From Sporosarcina sp. PTS2304 (GTDB lineage Bacteria > Bacillota > Bacilli > Bacillales_A > Planococcaceae), in NCBI RefSeq assembly GCF_003351785.1, contig NZ_CP031230.1, positions 2,712,501 through 2,776,500 of the forward strand: a stretch of DNA of 64,000 nt, given 5' to 3'. Below the pieces are notes generated by a model. The model was not told where the DNA came from and did not search any database. It saw only the letters and a program-made list of their open reading frames with translations. Numbering within the stretch: the stretch's first letter is position 1; each line of letters begins with the position of its first letter. The translations under genes and the position numbers were made by a program. Positions 1 to 7,984 of the stretch are shown piece after piece.

Positions 1-289
1 AAAAACTCGTACCAGCAAAACTCACTTCCGCAAGCAAACGACCACGTTTGCCTTGAAAAACTGTTCCATCTACTTGCTCCACCTTCTCAGCATCTTGAAA
101 ATTTCTTTGCTGCAGAAAGTACTGACGCAATTTTAATGGTTTTACCTCTATCTGCGCCTCTACTTCTTCCTGGATACGCTCTTGCCGAACAGCCGAAACC
201 GGTTGTCCTTTGTTCTCTCCAACGCGCACAAAACGCCCATCATGCTCAATCTGTATAGGTCGATTACCGCTCAACCATCGCTCTATCAT
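1..289 (-). CDS. Hypothetical protein, N-terminal part only (cut by window start)
   Basis: An open frame on the minus strand begins with ATG at 289-287, preceded by an AGGTGA ribosome binding site, and runs off the window edge without a stop after 96 codons. The visible part is soluble and charged, starting MIERWLSGNRPIQIEHDGRF, with no signal peptide or membrane segment. I do not recognise the family. The good RBS and continuous frame support a real gene; its function is unknown and most of it may lie outside the window. Confidence 0.6.
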   Translation of the reverse strand, partial: MIERWLSGNRPIQIEHDGRFVRVGENKGQPVSAVRQERIQEEVEAQIEVKPLKLRQYFLQQRNFQDAEKVEQVDGTVFQGKRGRLLAEVSFAGTSF

Positions 290-460
290 TAGATGTATCA
301 CCTACTTTTACATAGTATACAATGGGTTTTCTATAAAAAAGTCGAATGTTGTCAAAATATTATATGTATTTAATATAAAGTGTGTTTTGGTTATAATTGC
401 AATAAATTTGTAATATTGGTTATAGGTTGTTTGCTATAAAGTTAGAAAAGATGAAATAAC

Positions 461-504
461 AAAAGGACAACTGCTCAACAACAAAGTTGAGAAATTGTCC
501 TTTT
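461..504. terminator. Strong hairpin, probable bidirectional terminator
   Basis: AAAAGGACAA and TTGTCCTTTT form the outer stem, with CTCAAC/GTTGAG inside it. A- and T-runs at the two ends suit termination in either direction. Confidence 0.6.
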
Positions 505-545
505 GAGTATGCGACAAACGCCCTCGATTTCGGTATAGAGCTTTC

Positions 546-581
546 AATTATGCTTCAATCGCTCCCGATTGAAGCATAATT
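546..581. repeat. Perfect 16-bp inverted repeat
   Basis: Arms 546-561 and 566-581 are exact reverse complements around the loop CTCC. There is no T-run directly after the stem, so it may be a terminator, an operator or an element end. Confidence 0.6.
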
Positions 582-1046
582 ATTGTTCATTTTTAATCTA
601 TGAGTGAGATAATCTTATCATTCTGCTCAATCATTGTTTAATTTTGTTTTCTAATTTTCGCTCAAACTGACAATCTGGCGACATCACTGAAGAACGTTTA
701 ACACACTGGATCGAGGTCCTGCCGGAATGAAGGTTACTGCGTACAAAGGTTCACAATGGGAAAACATTCGCGCTTTGAAAAATTTACCTTTACAAAAGGT
801 ATGGCTTTAGGTGTTGTAATTGCAGCTGTTCTTGCTTTTACTCCGCCCGCAAACCACTCACACGGGCTACACCAATTTCATTGGTGAGGCTCTGTCGAGG
901 GCTCAGAAGCAAGGGTCTGTCAAGCCAACGTGACAGCTTCCCCAAGAGCAAAAAAACAAGAACCAGACCATGGCGCTACCACACCATAAGGGAGAAGTTC
1001 TCACTTGCCCCCCTAAAAAAACTCCCCCTCACATTTTGAGGGAGCT

Positions 1047-1094
1047 CCCTCTTGGCACTGAAACAAACATGGGTTTGTTTCAGTGCCAAGAGGG
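1047..1094. repeat. Perfect 22-bp inverted repeat with 4-nt loop
   Basis: Arms 1047-1068 and 1073-1094 are exact reverse complements around ATGG. A C-rich stretch (from 1021) and a G-rich stretch (after 1091) flank it. No recognisable gene is adjacent. Confidence 0.7.
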
Positions 1095-1117
1095 TTTAGG
1101 GGGTTTAGGGGTATTAA

Positions 1118-1184
1118 GGTAGTCAATCCTAATTTACTCCTTATGCTCACTACGTTTCTCTACCGCAAATTAGGATTGACTACC
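1118..1184. repeat. Perfect 18-bp inverted repeat around a 31-bp centre
   Basis: GGTAGTCAATCCTAATTT (1118-1135) is repeated in inverted orientation at 1167-1184. The spacing is larger than for a terminator and resembles the ends of a very small mobile element or a recombination remnant (inference). Confidence 0.6.
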
Positions 1185-1260
1185 ACAAAACAACGTTTGT
1201 GACGTTTAGCGACCGAAGGCGTCTAAACCCGCAGTTTGCCGCCTAACTGAAATGCAAAAC

Positions 1261-1443
1261 TTAAATATTGTTTTTATTTTTTTTGCCTTTTGCTTTATTA
1301 TAAAATACGTAAATTACATTCATAGTAATTATTATTAAAGCGCTAGTCAAAAAACCATATACAGGAGGTAAATAAGGTATATCAGGAAAAAATACGATTT
1401 GACTTCCAATACTACCCCCGATAAATACTATTGAAGCTATCAT
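1261..1443 (-). CDS. Small two-helix membrane protein
   Basis: This frame encodes 60 residues with two hydrophobic segments (about residues 2-20 and 28-48) and a lysine/asparagine-rich tail, as in small integral membrane proteins with a cytoplasmic C-terminus. The ATG at 1443 has a poorly spaced RBS (GGAG one base away). The same frame stays open upstream for 15 more codons with lysine-rich coding-like content, and an AGGGGGTG ribosome binding site lies 5-7 bases before an ATT codon at 1488-1486. The true start may therefore be that ATT, giving about 75 residues. I do not recognise the family. Confidence 0.5.
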   Translation of the reverse strand: MIASIVFIGGSIGSQIVFFPDIPYLPPVYGFLTSALIIITMNVIYVFYNKAKGKKNKNNI

Positions 1444-1544
1444 ACTCCATTTCCATTCAGAGTTTTCGAATTTCCTTTTTTTCTTAATTTTTTACACCCC
1501 CTATATTCACAAAAGCAAATACATTTCGATTTTAGCCTTATATA

Positions 1545-1578
1545 AAACGTTAAGATAACGGCCCTTATCTTAACGTTT
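1545..1578. terminator. 14-bp inverted repeat, terminator-like
   Basis: AAACGTTAAGATAA (1545-1558) pairs perfectly with 1565-1578 around CGGCCC. Confidence 0.5.
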
Positions 1579-1657
1579 CTTACTTCCCAATCACCTCTGC
1601 GATAACAGCAGGGTTGGGGTAAAACAAGAAATTCATATAATTAGTAGTTCTTCTTAT

Positions 1658-1691
1658 AAAAGCCAGCGGAAAGTTGGCTTCGCTGGCTTTT
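1658..1691. terminator. Terminator hairpin downstream of the secreted-protein gene
   Basis: AAAGCCAGCG and CGCTGGCTTT form a GC-rich stem flanked by A and T runs. A second perfect 13-bp inverted repeat lies at 1721-1748, closer to the stop codon at 1779. Together they probably end the minus-strand transcript. Confidence 0.6.
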
Positions 1692-1778
1692 ACTTAATTT
1701 TAAATTTGGCTTTCATTTATTTAGTTGGAAATTAAAATTTCCAACTAATAAAAAGACACACTTCAAATGGCCATTAAT

Positions 1779-2612
1779 TTACACGCCGCATCCGGTACAT
1801 GGACTATGATAAGTTGTAGTCGTATCTAAGTAATACCGAGCACCCTTATAAACTGCATAGTGACGTGAAATAAACCTGTAGCGAGAAGTAGGATAATTAC
1901 CATCTCTGTAAGTTTTCACAACCGATTGACCTACATTCGTTGGATAATCGGAAGCAGCTATATAAGTGTATGCGGCCCCTACGCCTAGGCTTGTAGCAAT
2001 AACACCATAAGCAGCAAAACCAAGCGCAGGACCCAAGTATGTTCCCAAAATACCACCTAGTACAGCAGCTGTATAAGTTGCAAAGTTTCTTTGAGCGTTT
2101 ACATTGATTGTCTTTTCTGATTTATAGATCCAAGGAGCTGCCATTACACTATATTCGTAGCCAGAAAGTTTTTGTTCGCCGACAGGATCATCACTGATAG
2201 TAACTTCAAAGTGATTTAATTCGCCATTAATCAGGAAGTCAAATTCGCCAACTCGCTCTACCACATCAATTATTTCATCCGTGATAGCTACAAATATATC
2301 TTTATTATCCGTACCTAGTATTATATTTTTTTCTCCATTTACAATATCTGCATAAATAAGGTTTTTATCAATATTCTTTAAGGACTTCATAGCAATTTGT
2401 TTATTTGCATGAGATAATTTCTCACTATTCTTAGTTGTATCTAATTTAAATTCCTCAAGGTGGGTTGTGATGGTCTGTTTTTCGACACTACTTAAATCAT
2501 CCAATGGTTTCAGAGGTAGGTATGCTGCTTGATTGGCGAATGCGGGCGAAGTAATGTTTAATACTAACATTACTATTAGTCCTAAAATAAAAGTTTTAAG
2601 CAAATTCTTCAC
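1779..2612 (-). CDS. Exported protein with glycine-rich hydrophobic core
   Basis: I chose the GTG at 2612 because AAGGAGTGG lies six bases upstream; the frame is open further 5' without a suitable start. The product is 277 residues. It begins with a typical signal peptide (KNLLKTF, a hydrophobic core, then SPAFA as probable cleavage site). A polar region of about 150 residues follows, then a glycine/alanine-rich hydrophobic segment (GGILGTYLGPALGF region, about residues 190-225) resembling a glycine zipper, then a tyrosine/arginine-rich tail ending CTGCGV. It is probably secreted or membrane-inserting. The C-terminal half is reminiscent of pore-forming or bacteriocin-like proteins, but I cannot name a family. 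It is transcribed alone. Confidence 0.65.
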   Translation of the reverse strand: MKNLLKTFILGLIVMLVLNITSPAFANQAAYLPLKPLDDLSSVEKQTITTHLEEFKLDTTKNSEKLSHANKQIAMKSLKNIDKNLIYADIVNGEKNIILGTDNKDIFVAITDEIIDVVERVGEFDFLINGELNHFEVTISDDPVGEQKLSGYEYSVMAAPWIYKSEKTINVNAQRNFATYTAAVLGGILGTYLGPALGFAAYGVIATSLGVGAAYTYIAASDYPTNVGQSVVKTYRDGNYPTSRYRFISRHYAVYKGARYYLDTTTTYHSPCTGCGV

Positions 2613-2874
2613 TTTACCACTCCTTACAATTTTTATTTTTCCACAATTCCATAATAACATTTTTTGAAAGATTTGAACACTAAATACATAAAAAGTACCT
2701 TCCACCATTAAATCCAGTATGAATGGGGTCCTACCAACTAAACGCGGAAAACATACGCTAAGCAAACTTCGACACGAAAAAAATTAAAGTATTATTGACT
2801 TAATGCGAACTTGAGTCCACTTAAAATAAGACCCTGGTTTTTATGGATGCCACCGGTATACAATATTTCTTTAA

Positions 2875-4129
2875 CACGCGTGTTGATTAACCAAATACTT
2901 CCAAATTAATACATAAAAAAGAGATGCCTCTTGTAAAATGTAAGTGTCCAAACCAACATTTACGAAACGAGGTCATCTCTCATGAATAAGAATACCACGC
3001 TCGAGACATTGATTCAAAAATTTCTTTCCGAAGAGGAGCTTCAAGCCATTCTGGAAGAGTTTCAGTACGAGGAAAAAGCCCGTAAATGCACGGTAGCCGT
3101 GATTCTTTCCTACCTGGTACACTCGGCTGCGAACGAATGGAAAAGTCTTCGTCATGCAGCGGATATCGGTGAAAGCATCGGGCTGATTCCTGTCGATCAC
3201 TCGTCCCTTTCAAAGCACTTGAAAACACTCGATTACGCCATTATGAAGCGCGTGATGGAAACAGTGATCGGCAAGTTAAACCGAGCAGCCCGCCGCAAGC
3301 TAAAACTTCCAAAAGCCCTTCTGTCGATTGATTCGACGACGATTACAGTCGGAAAAAACCGTCTTCCCTGGGTGCTCTATCATGGAGAGCGGGCAGGCAT
3401 CAAGCTGCACGTTGGCTTTACGAATGAAACGGGTATGCCGCTTCATGTGGTGGAGACGACGGGATTGAAACATGATGGCCCGATCGGAAAAGAGCTGGAA
3501 GACGAACGATTTATTTTGGTTGGCGACCGGGCGTATTTTTCGATTGATAAAGTAGACCGGTATCTCAAAAGTGACCAGGATTTTGTCTTCCGTCCGAAGG
3601 ACAATATCCATTTCAACCGAAAGAAATCACTTCAGGGCAGCCGTCCTGAAGGATCCAACGTGACCGCTGACTTCACCTGCACACTGGGCACGCCGCAGAA
3701 ACAAACGAAAAACCGGCATCGTGTCGTGCAGTTTTCCGATTATGAAGGAAAAACGATCAGCGTGATCACCAGCCTGATGGGTGTAACCGCCGAAGAAGTA
3801 GCCGAGATGTATAAATCGCGTTGGGCGATCGAGTCCTTTTTCCGCTGGGTGAAGCATTTTCTTTCGTGCCGAATAGAACCGGCACGAAAGAAAATGCCGT
3901 GTTCAATCAGTTGTTCGCGGCCCTGATCGCCTATGTTCTGCTCAAGTTTCTTCATACGCCAGGCGGCAAGGGAACCTACTGTAAACCCTTATCTTTCGCG
4001 GGCTTTTTGCGCCTGCTTCTTTGGGATGCCTTACCAGTTGAATGGCGTTTGGAAATCAGAGAGACACTCGAGTGGCAGCAGAGATTGATAACCAGAAACC
4101 TGTATAATTATGGCTAATCAACACGTGTG
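2875..4129 (+). mobile_element. IS4-family insertion sequence (inactivated)
   Basis: The ends carry imperfect 19-bp inverted repeats: CACGCGTGTTGATTAACCA at 2875-2893 and the complement of CACACGTGTTGATTAGCCA at 4111-4129 (two mismatches). The element is about 1.25 kb with one transposase reading frame, broken by a frameshift. No clear target duplication is visible beside either end. The right end abuts a truncated gene on the minus strand, so the element probably inserted into that gene. Confidence 0.85.
2982..4117 (+). pseudogene. IS4-family transposase, frameshifted
   Basis: The first frame (2982-3926) encodes a DDE transposase with D117 (SIDSTT), D182 (GDRAYF) and the IS4 signature Y277-R280-E284-K291 with exact 2-3-6 spacing. 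Just after K291 the frame is lost and ends at 3926. The conserved C-terminal part (TKENAVFNQLFAALIAYVLL region) continues in the -1 frame to the stop at 4117. One missing T in the CATTTTC run at 3855-3861 would explain the break and restores about 377 residues. The break lies inside a perfect 18-bp palindrome (3854-3871 with 3880-3897). A programmed -1 shift is conceivable but less likely than mutation. Confidence 0.85.
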
Positions 4130-4402
4130 ATATCCTACCATCTTCAAAAATTTCGATGGATTGATAACTATTCATAAATTCCAATGAATCTGTTATGAAC
4201 CTATCTTTTTTGAGTTTTTTAAAACCATCAAAATAGTACTGCCTGTCCAAAATTAAGTGATAAAAATAAATTTTTTCATCGCCAATCATTTCAGAGTCGC
4301 CATTACAAAACTATCGCCGTATTTATTTTTAAAAAATCCCCGAGCATGTTCATGGCTATCAAATTCGGGAAATTCAGATTCTGCTTGTCAACTGATTTTC
4401 AA
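4130..4402 (-). pseudogene. Remnant of a small hypothetical gene truncated by the IS
   Basis: A TTG start at 4402 follows an AAAGGAG site and is four codons from an in-frame TGA. The same frame then encodes a coding-like segment (ESEFPEFDSHEHARGFF) before a frameshift near 4290. The other frame continues (EKIYFYHLILDRQYYFDGF, then SYQSIEIFEDGR) until the IS end at 4129. A nonsense codon, a frameshift and an insertion make it a multiply broken gene. It directly follows the 4417-5124 gene and was probably its operon partner. I cannot name the family. Confidence 0.6.
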
Positions 4403-4416
4403 CTTATACAACTCCT

Positions 4417-5124
4417 TTATGATTTCCTTCTTTGATTTATCCCCTTCTGTTGCTCCATTTGTTTCTGCTGCGCCTTTAATTTTTCAAATTCCTCATAATC
4501 CAACTCATCTAATATCCGATCGATTGCTTTTCCTTTAAAGAACTGCTCAAATAACGTTTGGGAACTGTAGATGTTCATTTGATTGCCGCCGAACGTGTCA
4601 TTGTAAAAAACAGTTCCTTGCTCTGTTGGCACTTCTACAGCTGCTAAAAAAGCATTCGCTTTCTTTTCGGACAAGAGATCTTCTGCAACACAATCACTCA
4701 GTACAAAAGCCTGATAACGAGGGTGCGCCAAATCCTTCAATAATTCTGGATCCATTCCTTTTTGTACTCGCAACAACTCCTGTGCAGACACCTGATCTCC
4801 TCGTAAAACGGCTACATCATATGCTCGTTTCGTTCGTATATAATCAGGAACGGCTACTAATTGCTCTTTCTTATATTTCTTCGGTGGCTCACTTGGAAAA
4901 TTGGTCAATCGTTCTTTTGTAAAAACTTCTCCGTAATAATCCATTGCCGACATCAACCACTCACGCTCAACTAACGATTTATCCGATACATCTAAACTTG
5001 GCATCCGTAAATGTATACGCTCGTCGTAATAAGATCCAAATAAACGCAATGCCAGTTGCAGTCTTTTGATTTCCTTCAGCATATTTTCAAAGTTCTCTTT
5101 TTCAGCGGGAGATAGACGATCCAT
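4417..5124 (-). CDS. Hypothetical soluble protein with glutamine/lysine-rich tail
   Basis: The 235-residue product starts at ATG 5124 with AGAAGG five bases upstream. It has no signal peptide or membrane helix. It is highly charged, with helical regions at the N-terminus (SPAEKENFENMLKEIKRLQL) and a predicted coiled-coil tail (EEFEKLKAQQKQMEQQ). It lies in a decaying neighbourhood: broken coding-like fragments lie upstream and the pseudogene at 4130-4402 follows its stop codon. Its frame extends 5' for several codons to a TGA, so it may itself be the surviving C-terminal part of a larger protein. I do not recognise the family. Confidence 0.55.
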   Translation of the reverse strand: MDRLSPAEKENFENMLKEIKRLQLALRLFGSYYDERIHLRMPSLDVSDKSLVEREWLMSAMDYYGEVFTKERLTNFPSEPPKKYKKEQLVAVPDYIRTKRAYDVAVLRGDQVSAQELLRVQKGMDPELLKDLAHPRYQAFVLSDCVAEDLLSEKKANAFLAAVEVPTEQGTVFYNDTFGGNQMNIYSSQTLFEQFFKGKAIDRILDELDYEEFEKLKAQQKQMEQQKGINQRRKS

Positions 5125-5347
5125 AGATGCCTTCTGTTGAAGCGATACCCCTGCTGCTGCATAAAGAACTCAACTGATGATTTTCTAAATTCGTCAGTTT
5201 CTAATTCACCTCTCGCAGAGAAAGAACTTTTTCATTACGCGCCTTCACTTGCCGATTCATTTCTACCGAATGATGGGAATAGAATTTAAAAAAGTCATTT
5301 CAAGTTACCATAACATCATAATGCATTAGTAATAACCGTATATCAGC
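5125..5347 (-). other. Broken coding-like remnant upstream of the 4417-5124 gene
   Basis: On the minus strand a frame bounded by stops reads NDFFKFYSHHSVEMNRQ and continues to REVN-stop, with amino-acid use typical of real protein, but it has no start codon with an RBS. It probably belongs to the same degraded locus as the genes at 4130-5124. I see nothing in the A/T-rich stretch 5389-5534. Confidence 0.35.
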
Positions 5348-5388
5348 AAAAATCCGTTAGTCTGTAAAAGACAGGCTAACGGATTTTT
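5348..5388. terminator. Bidirectional terminator hairpin
   Basis: AAAAATCCGTTAG pairs with CTAACGGATTTTT across a 15-base loop, with T-runs on both strands. Confidence 0.75.
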
Positions 5389-5534
5389 CAGCTACTATAT
5401 ATTTCTCTCTTTTCAATTGACTCCATAGCCGCCATCTGTTTAAAAACATATTCTCACAAATGTGCTTGACTACTATGTCTAGTTTAGGTAGTTCTCAAAC
5501 TATATGTATGTCTAGCAGTTTTCTTACCCTTTAC

Positions 5535-5858
5535 TTACATGCCAGACATCCCTGCCGCCACGATAAACGTGGTCCATAAAAAACCGAGTCCTATCGCTAA
5601 AATTGCCACAGCCCGCAATGACACGAGTGCTACAGAAAGCCACGTTTTCTTTTCAGGCTCTGCTATTTTTAGTGTTAATAGAATGAATACCGTTCCCACT
5701 CCTCCGGTCACATAAGCCGCTACGACGCCCAACCAATACCATGTCAGACCACCACCCCAATAAGCCATCTTTTGAAACAACATACTTAGTAAAAATACTC
5801 CAGCTGCACATACAAACGCAAATACGGTGTACCATATCTTCTTCATATCGCCTTGCAT
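5535..5858 (-). CDS. Small integral membrane protein, unknown function
   Basis: The 107-residue product has three or four hydrophobic segments (about residues 8-27, 38-62 and 72-103, the last long enough for two helices). The ATG at 5858 is preceded by AAGGGG eight bases away; an internal ATG at 5846 is a weaker alternative. It is divergent from the NSS transporter gene at 6036 across a 177-bp gap, which could hold promoters for both. I do not recognise the family. Confidence 0.65.
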   Translation of the reverse strand: MQGDMKKIWYTVFAFVCAAGVFLLSMLFQKMAYWGGGLTWYWLGVVAAYVTGGVGTVFILLTLKIAEPEKKTWLSVALVSLRAVAILAIGLGFLWTTFIVAAGMSGM

Positions 5859-6035
5859 TTCATCTACCCCTTCTTGTCGCTACCTTATCTCTATAAATGT
5901 AATAGTACGCTACCGTTATTTTTAAAGCAACAGAGTTTTCTAAACTGTCTGTAAACCTTATAGGTATCGCTTTTTTCGAAAAATTATGATAGGATTTAGT
6001 GAATTTACTTTTACTGTTAAGAAACGAGGATGTAT

Positions 6036-7358
6036 ATGAAACAGCGTGAACAATGGACATCCAAGATTGGATTTGTACTAGCAGCTGCCGGTAGCGCCAT
6101 CGGTTTAGGTGCTATTTGGAAGTTTCCTTATATGGCCGGAACAAATGGCGGCAGCGTATTTGTGCTGTTGTTTATCATTTGTACGTTATTGATTGGATTA
6201 CCTATTTTACTAGCAGAGTTCGTCATTGGTCGAAGAGGACATGCCGACGCGGTGACTTCTTTGAAAAAGCTATCTACTGGTCGTAGTTGGGGATGGGTCG
6301 GCTGGATGGGACTCGCTTCTTCTTTTATTATTTTGTCCTTTTATAGTGTGGTCGGTGGCTGGATTTTATCCTATTTAGCTCGAGCTTTTACATTTGCATT
6401 AGGCGGTCTAGATTACGGTGAACTTTTCAATTCAACTATTGCGAATCCTTGGGAAGTATTATTTGCACAAGCAGTATTTATGGCATTGACAATCTTCATC
6501 GTACAAAGTGGAATTCGCGGGGGAATTGAACGGGCGAGTCGTTGGATTATGCCTTTACTGTTCTTATCCTTTATTGTATTGGCCATTCGATCCTTAACTT
6601 TGGACGGCGCAATGGAAGGCGTGAAATTTTTATTTGTTCCTGATTGGAGCTATTTCAATGGGACTACATTTCTCGTCGCTCTCGGCCAAGCCTTTTTCTC
6701 TTTAAGTGTAGGTGTTACTGCCATGATGACTTATGCTTCATATCTTTCAAAAGAAGAGAAGTTAGGCCAATCAGCATTTAATGTTTCCATATTGAATATA
6801 GGAATATCTATTTTAGCAGGACTGGTTATTTTTCCAGCCGTCTTCGCATTAGGGCACTCCCCTGCAGCTGGGCCTGGGTTGATTTTCGTTATTTTGCCTG
6901 CGATCTTCAATGAAATTCCATTCGGTAGTATCTTTTTAATCATTTTCTTCTTCCTTCTGTTGTTTGCGACACTTACTTCAGCGATTGCTATGTTAGAAAT
7001 CGTTGTCTCTACAGGAATTCGTAAAAAGCATGATAGAAGAAAAAGAGCTTCTTGGGTATTTGGAGGATTAATCTTTCTAGTAGGAATTCCGAGCGCGTTG
7101 TCATTTGGTTTATTATCAGATGTACAGATTTTTGGAAATTCTATATTTGATTTCGCAGATATTCTGACGAGTCGAATTGCTATGCCGATCGGTGCGCTTG
7201 CTGTGTCGTTATTTGCAGGTTTTGTATTGACCAAAGAGGATACAGCCGAAGAGTTGCGAATGAATCCAGCTCTTCACTCGTTATGGAAAATAATTGTACG
7301 TTATTTTGCTCCGCTCGCTATTATCGTCATATTCATCACATGGATTATAGGAATGTAA
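6036..7358 (+). CDS. Sodium-dependent transporter, NSS/SNF family
   Basis: This is a Na+-coupled symporter of the neurotransmitter:sodium symporter family, the bacterial branch that imports amino acids (LeuT, MhsT). The N-terminus shows the hallmark first helix with its unwound substrate/Na+ site (GSAIGLGAIWKFPYMAGTNG), and about 11 hydrophobic helices follow in 440 residues, the usual number for the short bacterial members. ATG 6036 fits the ACGAGG site better than the ATG two codons upstream, which abuts it. The gene is monocistronic, ending in a strong terminator. The substrate cannot be read from the sequence; hydrophobic or aromatic amino acids are typical for close relatives. Confidence 0.9.
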   Translation: MKQREQWTSKIGFVLAAAGSAIGLGAIWKFPYMAGTNGGSVFVLLFIICTLLIGLPILLAEFVIGRRGHADAVTSLKKLSTGRSWGWVGWMGLASSFIILSFYSVVGGWILSYLARAFTFALGGLDYGELFNSTIANPWEVLFAQAVFMALTIFIVQSGIRGGIERASRWIMPLLFLSFIVLAIRSLTLDGAMEGVKFLFVPDWSYFNGTTFLVALGQAFFSLSVGVTAMMTYASYLSKEEKLGQSAFNVSILNIGISILAGLVIFPAVFALGHSPAAGPGLIFVILPAIFNEIPFGSIFLIIFFFLLLFATLTSAIAMLEIVVSTGIRKKHDRRKRASWVFGGLIFLVGIPSALSFGLLSDVQIFGNSIFDFADILTSRIAMPIGALAVSLFAGFVLTKEDTAEELRMNPALHSLWKIIVRYFAPLAIIVIFITWIIGM

Positions 7359-7396
7359 AAAAGCACGCTGGAGATTTGATCTTCAGCGTGCTTTTT
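7357..7396. terminator. Terminator after the NSS transporter
   Basis: AAAAAGCACGCTG and CAGCGTGCTTTTT form a strong stem that can serve both this gene and the convergent gene at 7422. Confidence 0.85.
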
Positions 7397-7421
7397 ATAG
7401 ATAAAAATTAGTACGTGCCGC

Positions 7422-7901
7422 TTACAAATGCTTCATCAATACGGTTACTACTTGCGTCAAGCCTTCCAGATCATCTTCGTTAAAACGATCCAGTTCCGGA
7501 CTATCGATATCAAGTACACCGAACACTTCTCCATCTTTCAAAAGCGGTACGACTACTTCTGAACGGGATGCGGCGTCACACGCAATATGTCCAGGAAATG
7601 CATTGACATCTGGTACGACTAATCCTTTTTTCGTCTGCGCTACCGTACCGCACACCCCTCTTCCAAGCGGTATACGAATACATGCTGGCAAGCCTTGGAA
7701 TGGGCCCAGCACTAATTCTTCTCCATCCATTATATAAAATCCGACCCAATTGATGCGGTCAAAAAACTGATTGAGGACAGCGGATGTATTGCTTAAATTC
7801 GCATAAACATTCGGTTCACCAAGTAATAATGCATCTATTTGGGAAGCGAGTTGTGCATATCTTTCTTTTGGATTGCTTGAATAATTAATAGGTGTAAACA
7901 T
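7422..7901 (-). CDS. msrC: Free methionine-(R)-sulfoxide reductase (GAF domain)
   Basis: The 159-residue protein is a single GAF domain that reduces free methionine-(R)-sulfoxide in the cytoplasm. The three family cysteines are present at C74, C84 and C108 with the same 10- and 24-residue spacing as the catalytic and resolving cysteines of E. coli fRMsr (84, 94, 118). The NWVGFYI and VVVPL segments are typical of the family. ATG 7901 has GGGA five bases upstream; the longer open frame 5' to it runs towards the repeat element and is not coding. It is convergent with the NSS gene and followed by the shared terminator. Confidence 0.93.
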   Translation of the reverse strand: MFTPINYSSNPKERYAQLASQIDALLLGEPNVYANLSNTSAVLNQFFDRINWVGFYIMDGEELVLGPFQGLPACIRIPLGRGVCGTVAQTKKGLVVPDVNAFPGHIACDAASRSEVVVPLLKDGEVFGVLDIDSPELDRFNEDDLEGLTQVVTVLMKHL

Positions 7902-7984
7902 ACTATTCCCTACTTTCTGTGTCGTTATTTTTATCATACACAGAAATGTTTCATCGGAAAAGCAATCGAGCTTATCGCCAAACT

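Larger units (their letters stand above)
290..1260. other. Hairpin-rich non-coding stretch
   Basis: No convincing gene is visible in nearly 1 kb. It holds several perfect inverted repeats (461-504, 546-581, 1047-1094, 1118-1184) and a weaker one near 1204-1228. A 43-codon open frame at 756-887 (plus) starts MGKHSRFEKF and contains a hydrophobic stretch, but it has no clear RBS and may be debris of a lost gene. The stretch probably records past insertions or decay. Confidence 0.5.

Noticed and set aside
1204..1260. Integron attC-like site (GTTTAG...CTAAAC)
   Set aside because: The inverted bases are too few, the attC consensus R-Y-Y-Y-A-A-C is not met and no integrase or cassette structure is nearby.
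2982..3926. Treating the transposase as two genes or a programmed frameshift pair
   Set aside because: The conserved domain is split mid-sequence and the site is a perfect palindrome without a classic slippery heptamer; mutation explains it more simply.
6731..7234. Long antisense open frame opposite the NSS transporter
   Set aside because: It is a shadow of the strongly supported sense gene and has no RBS or recognisable motif.
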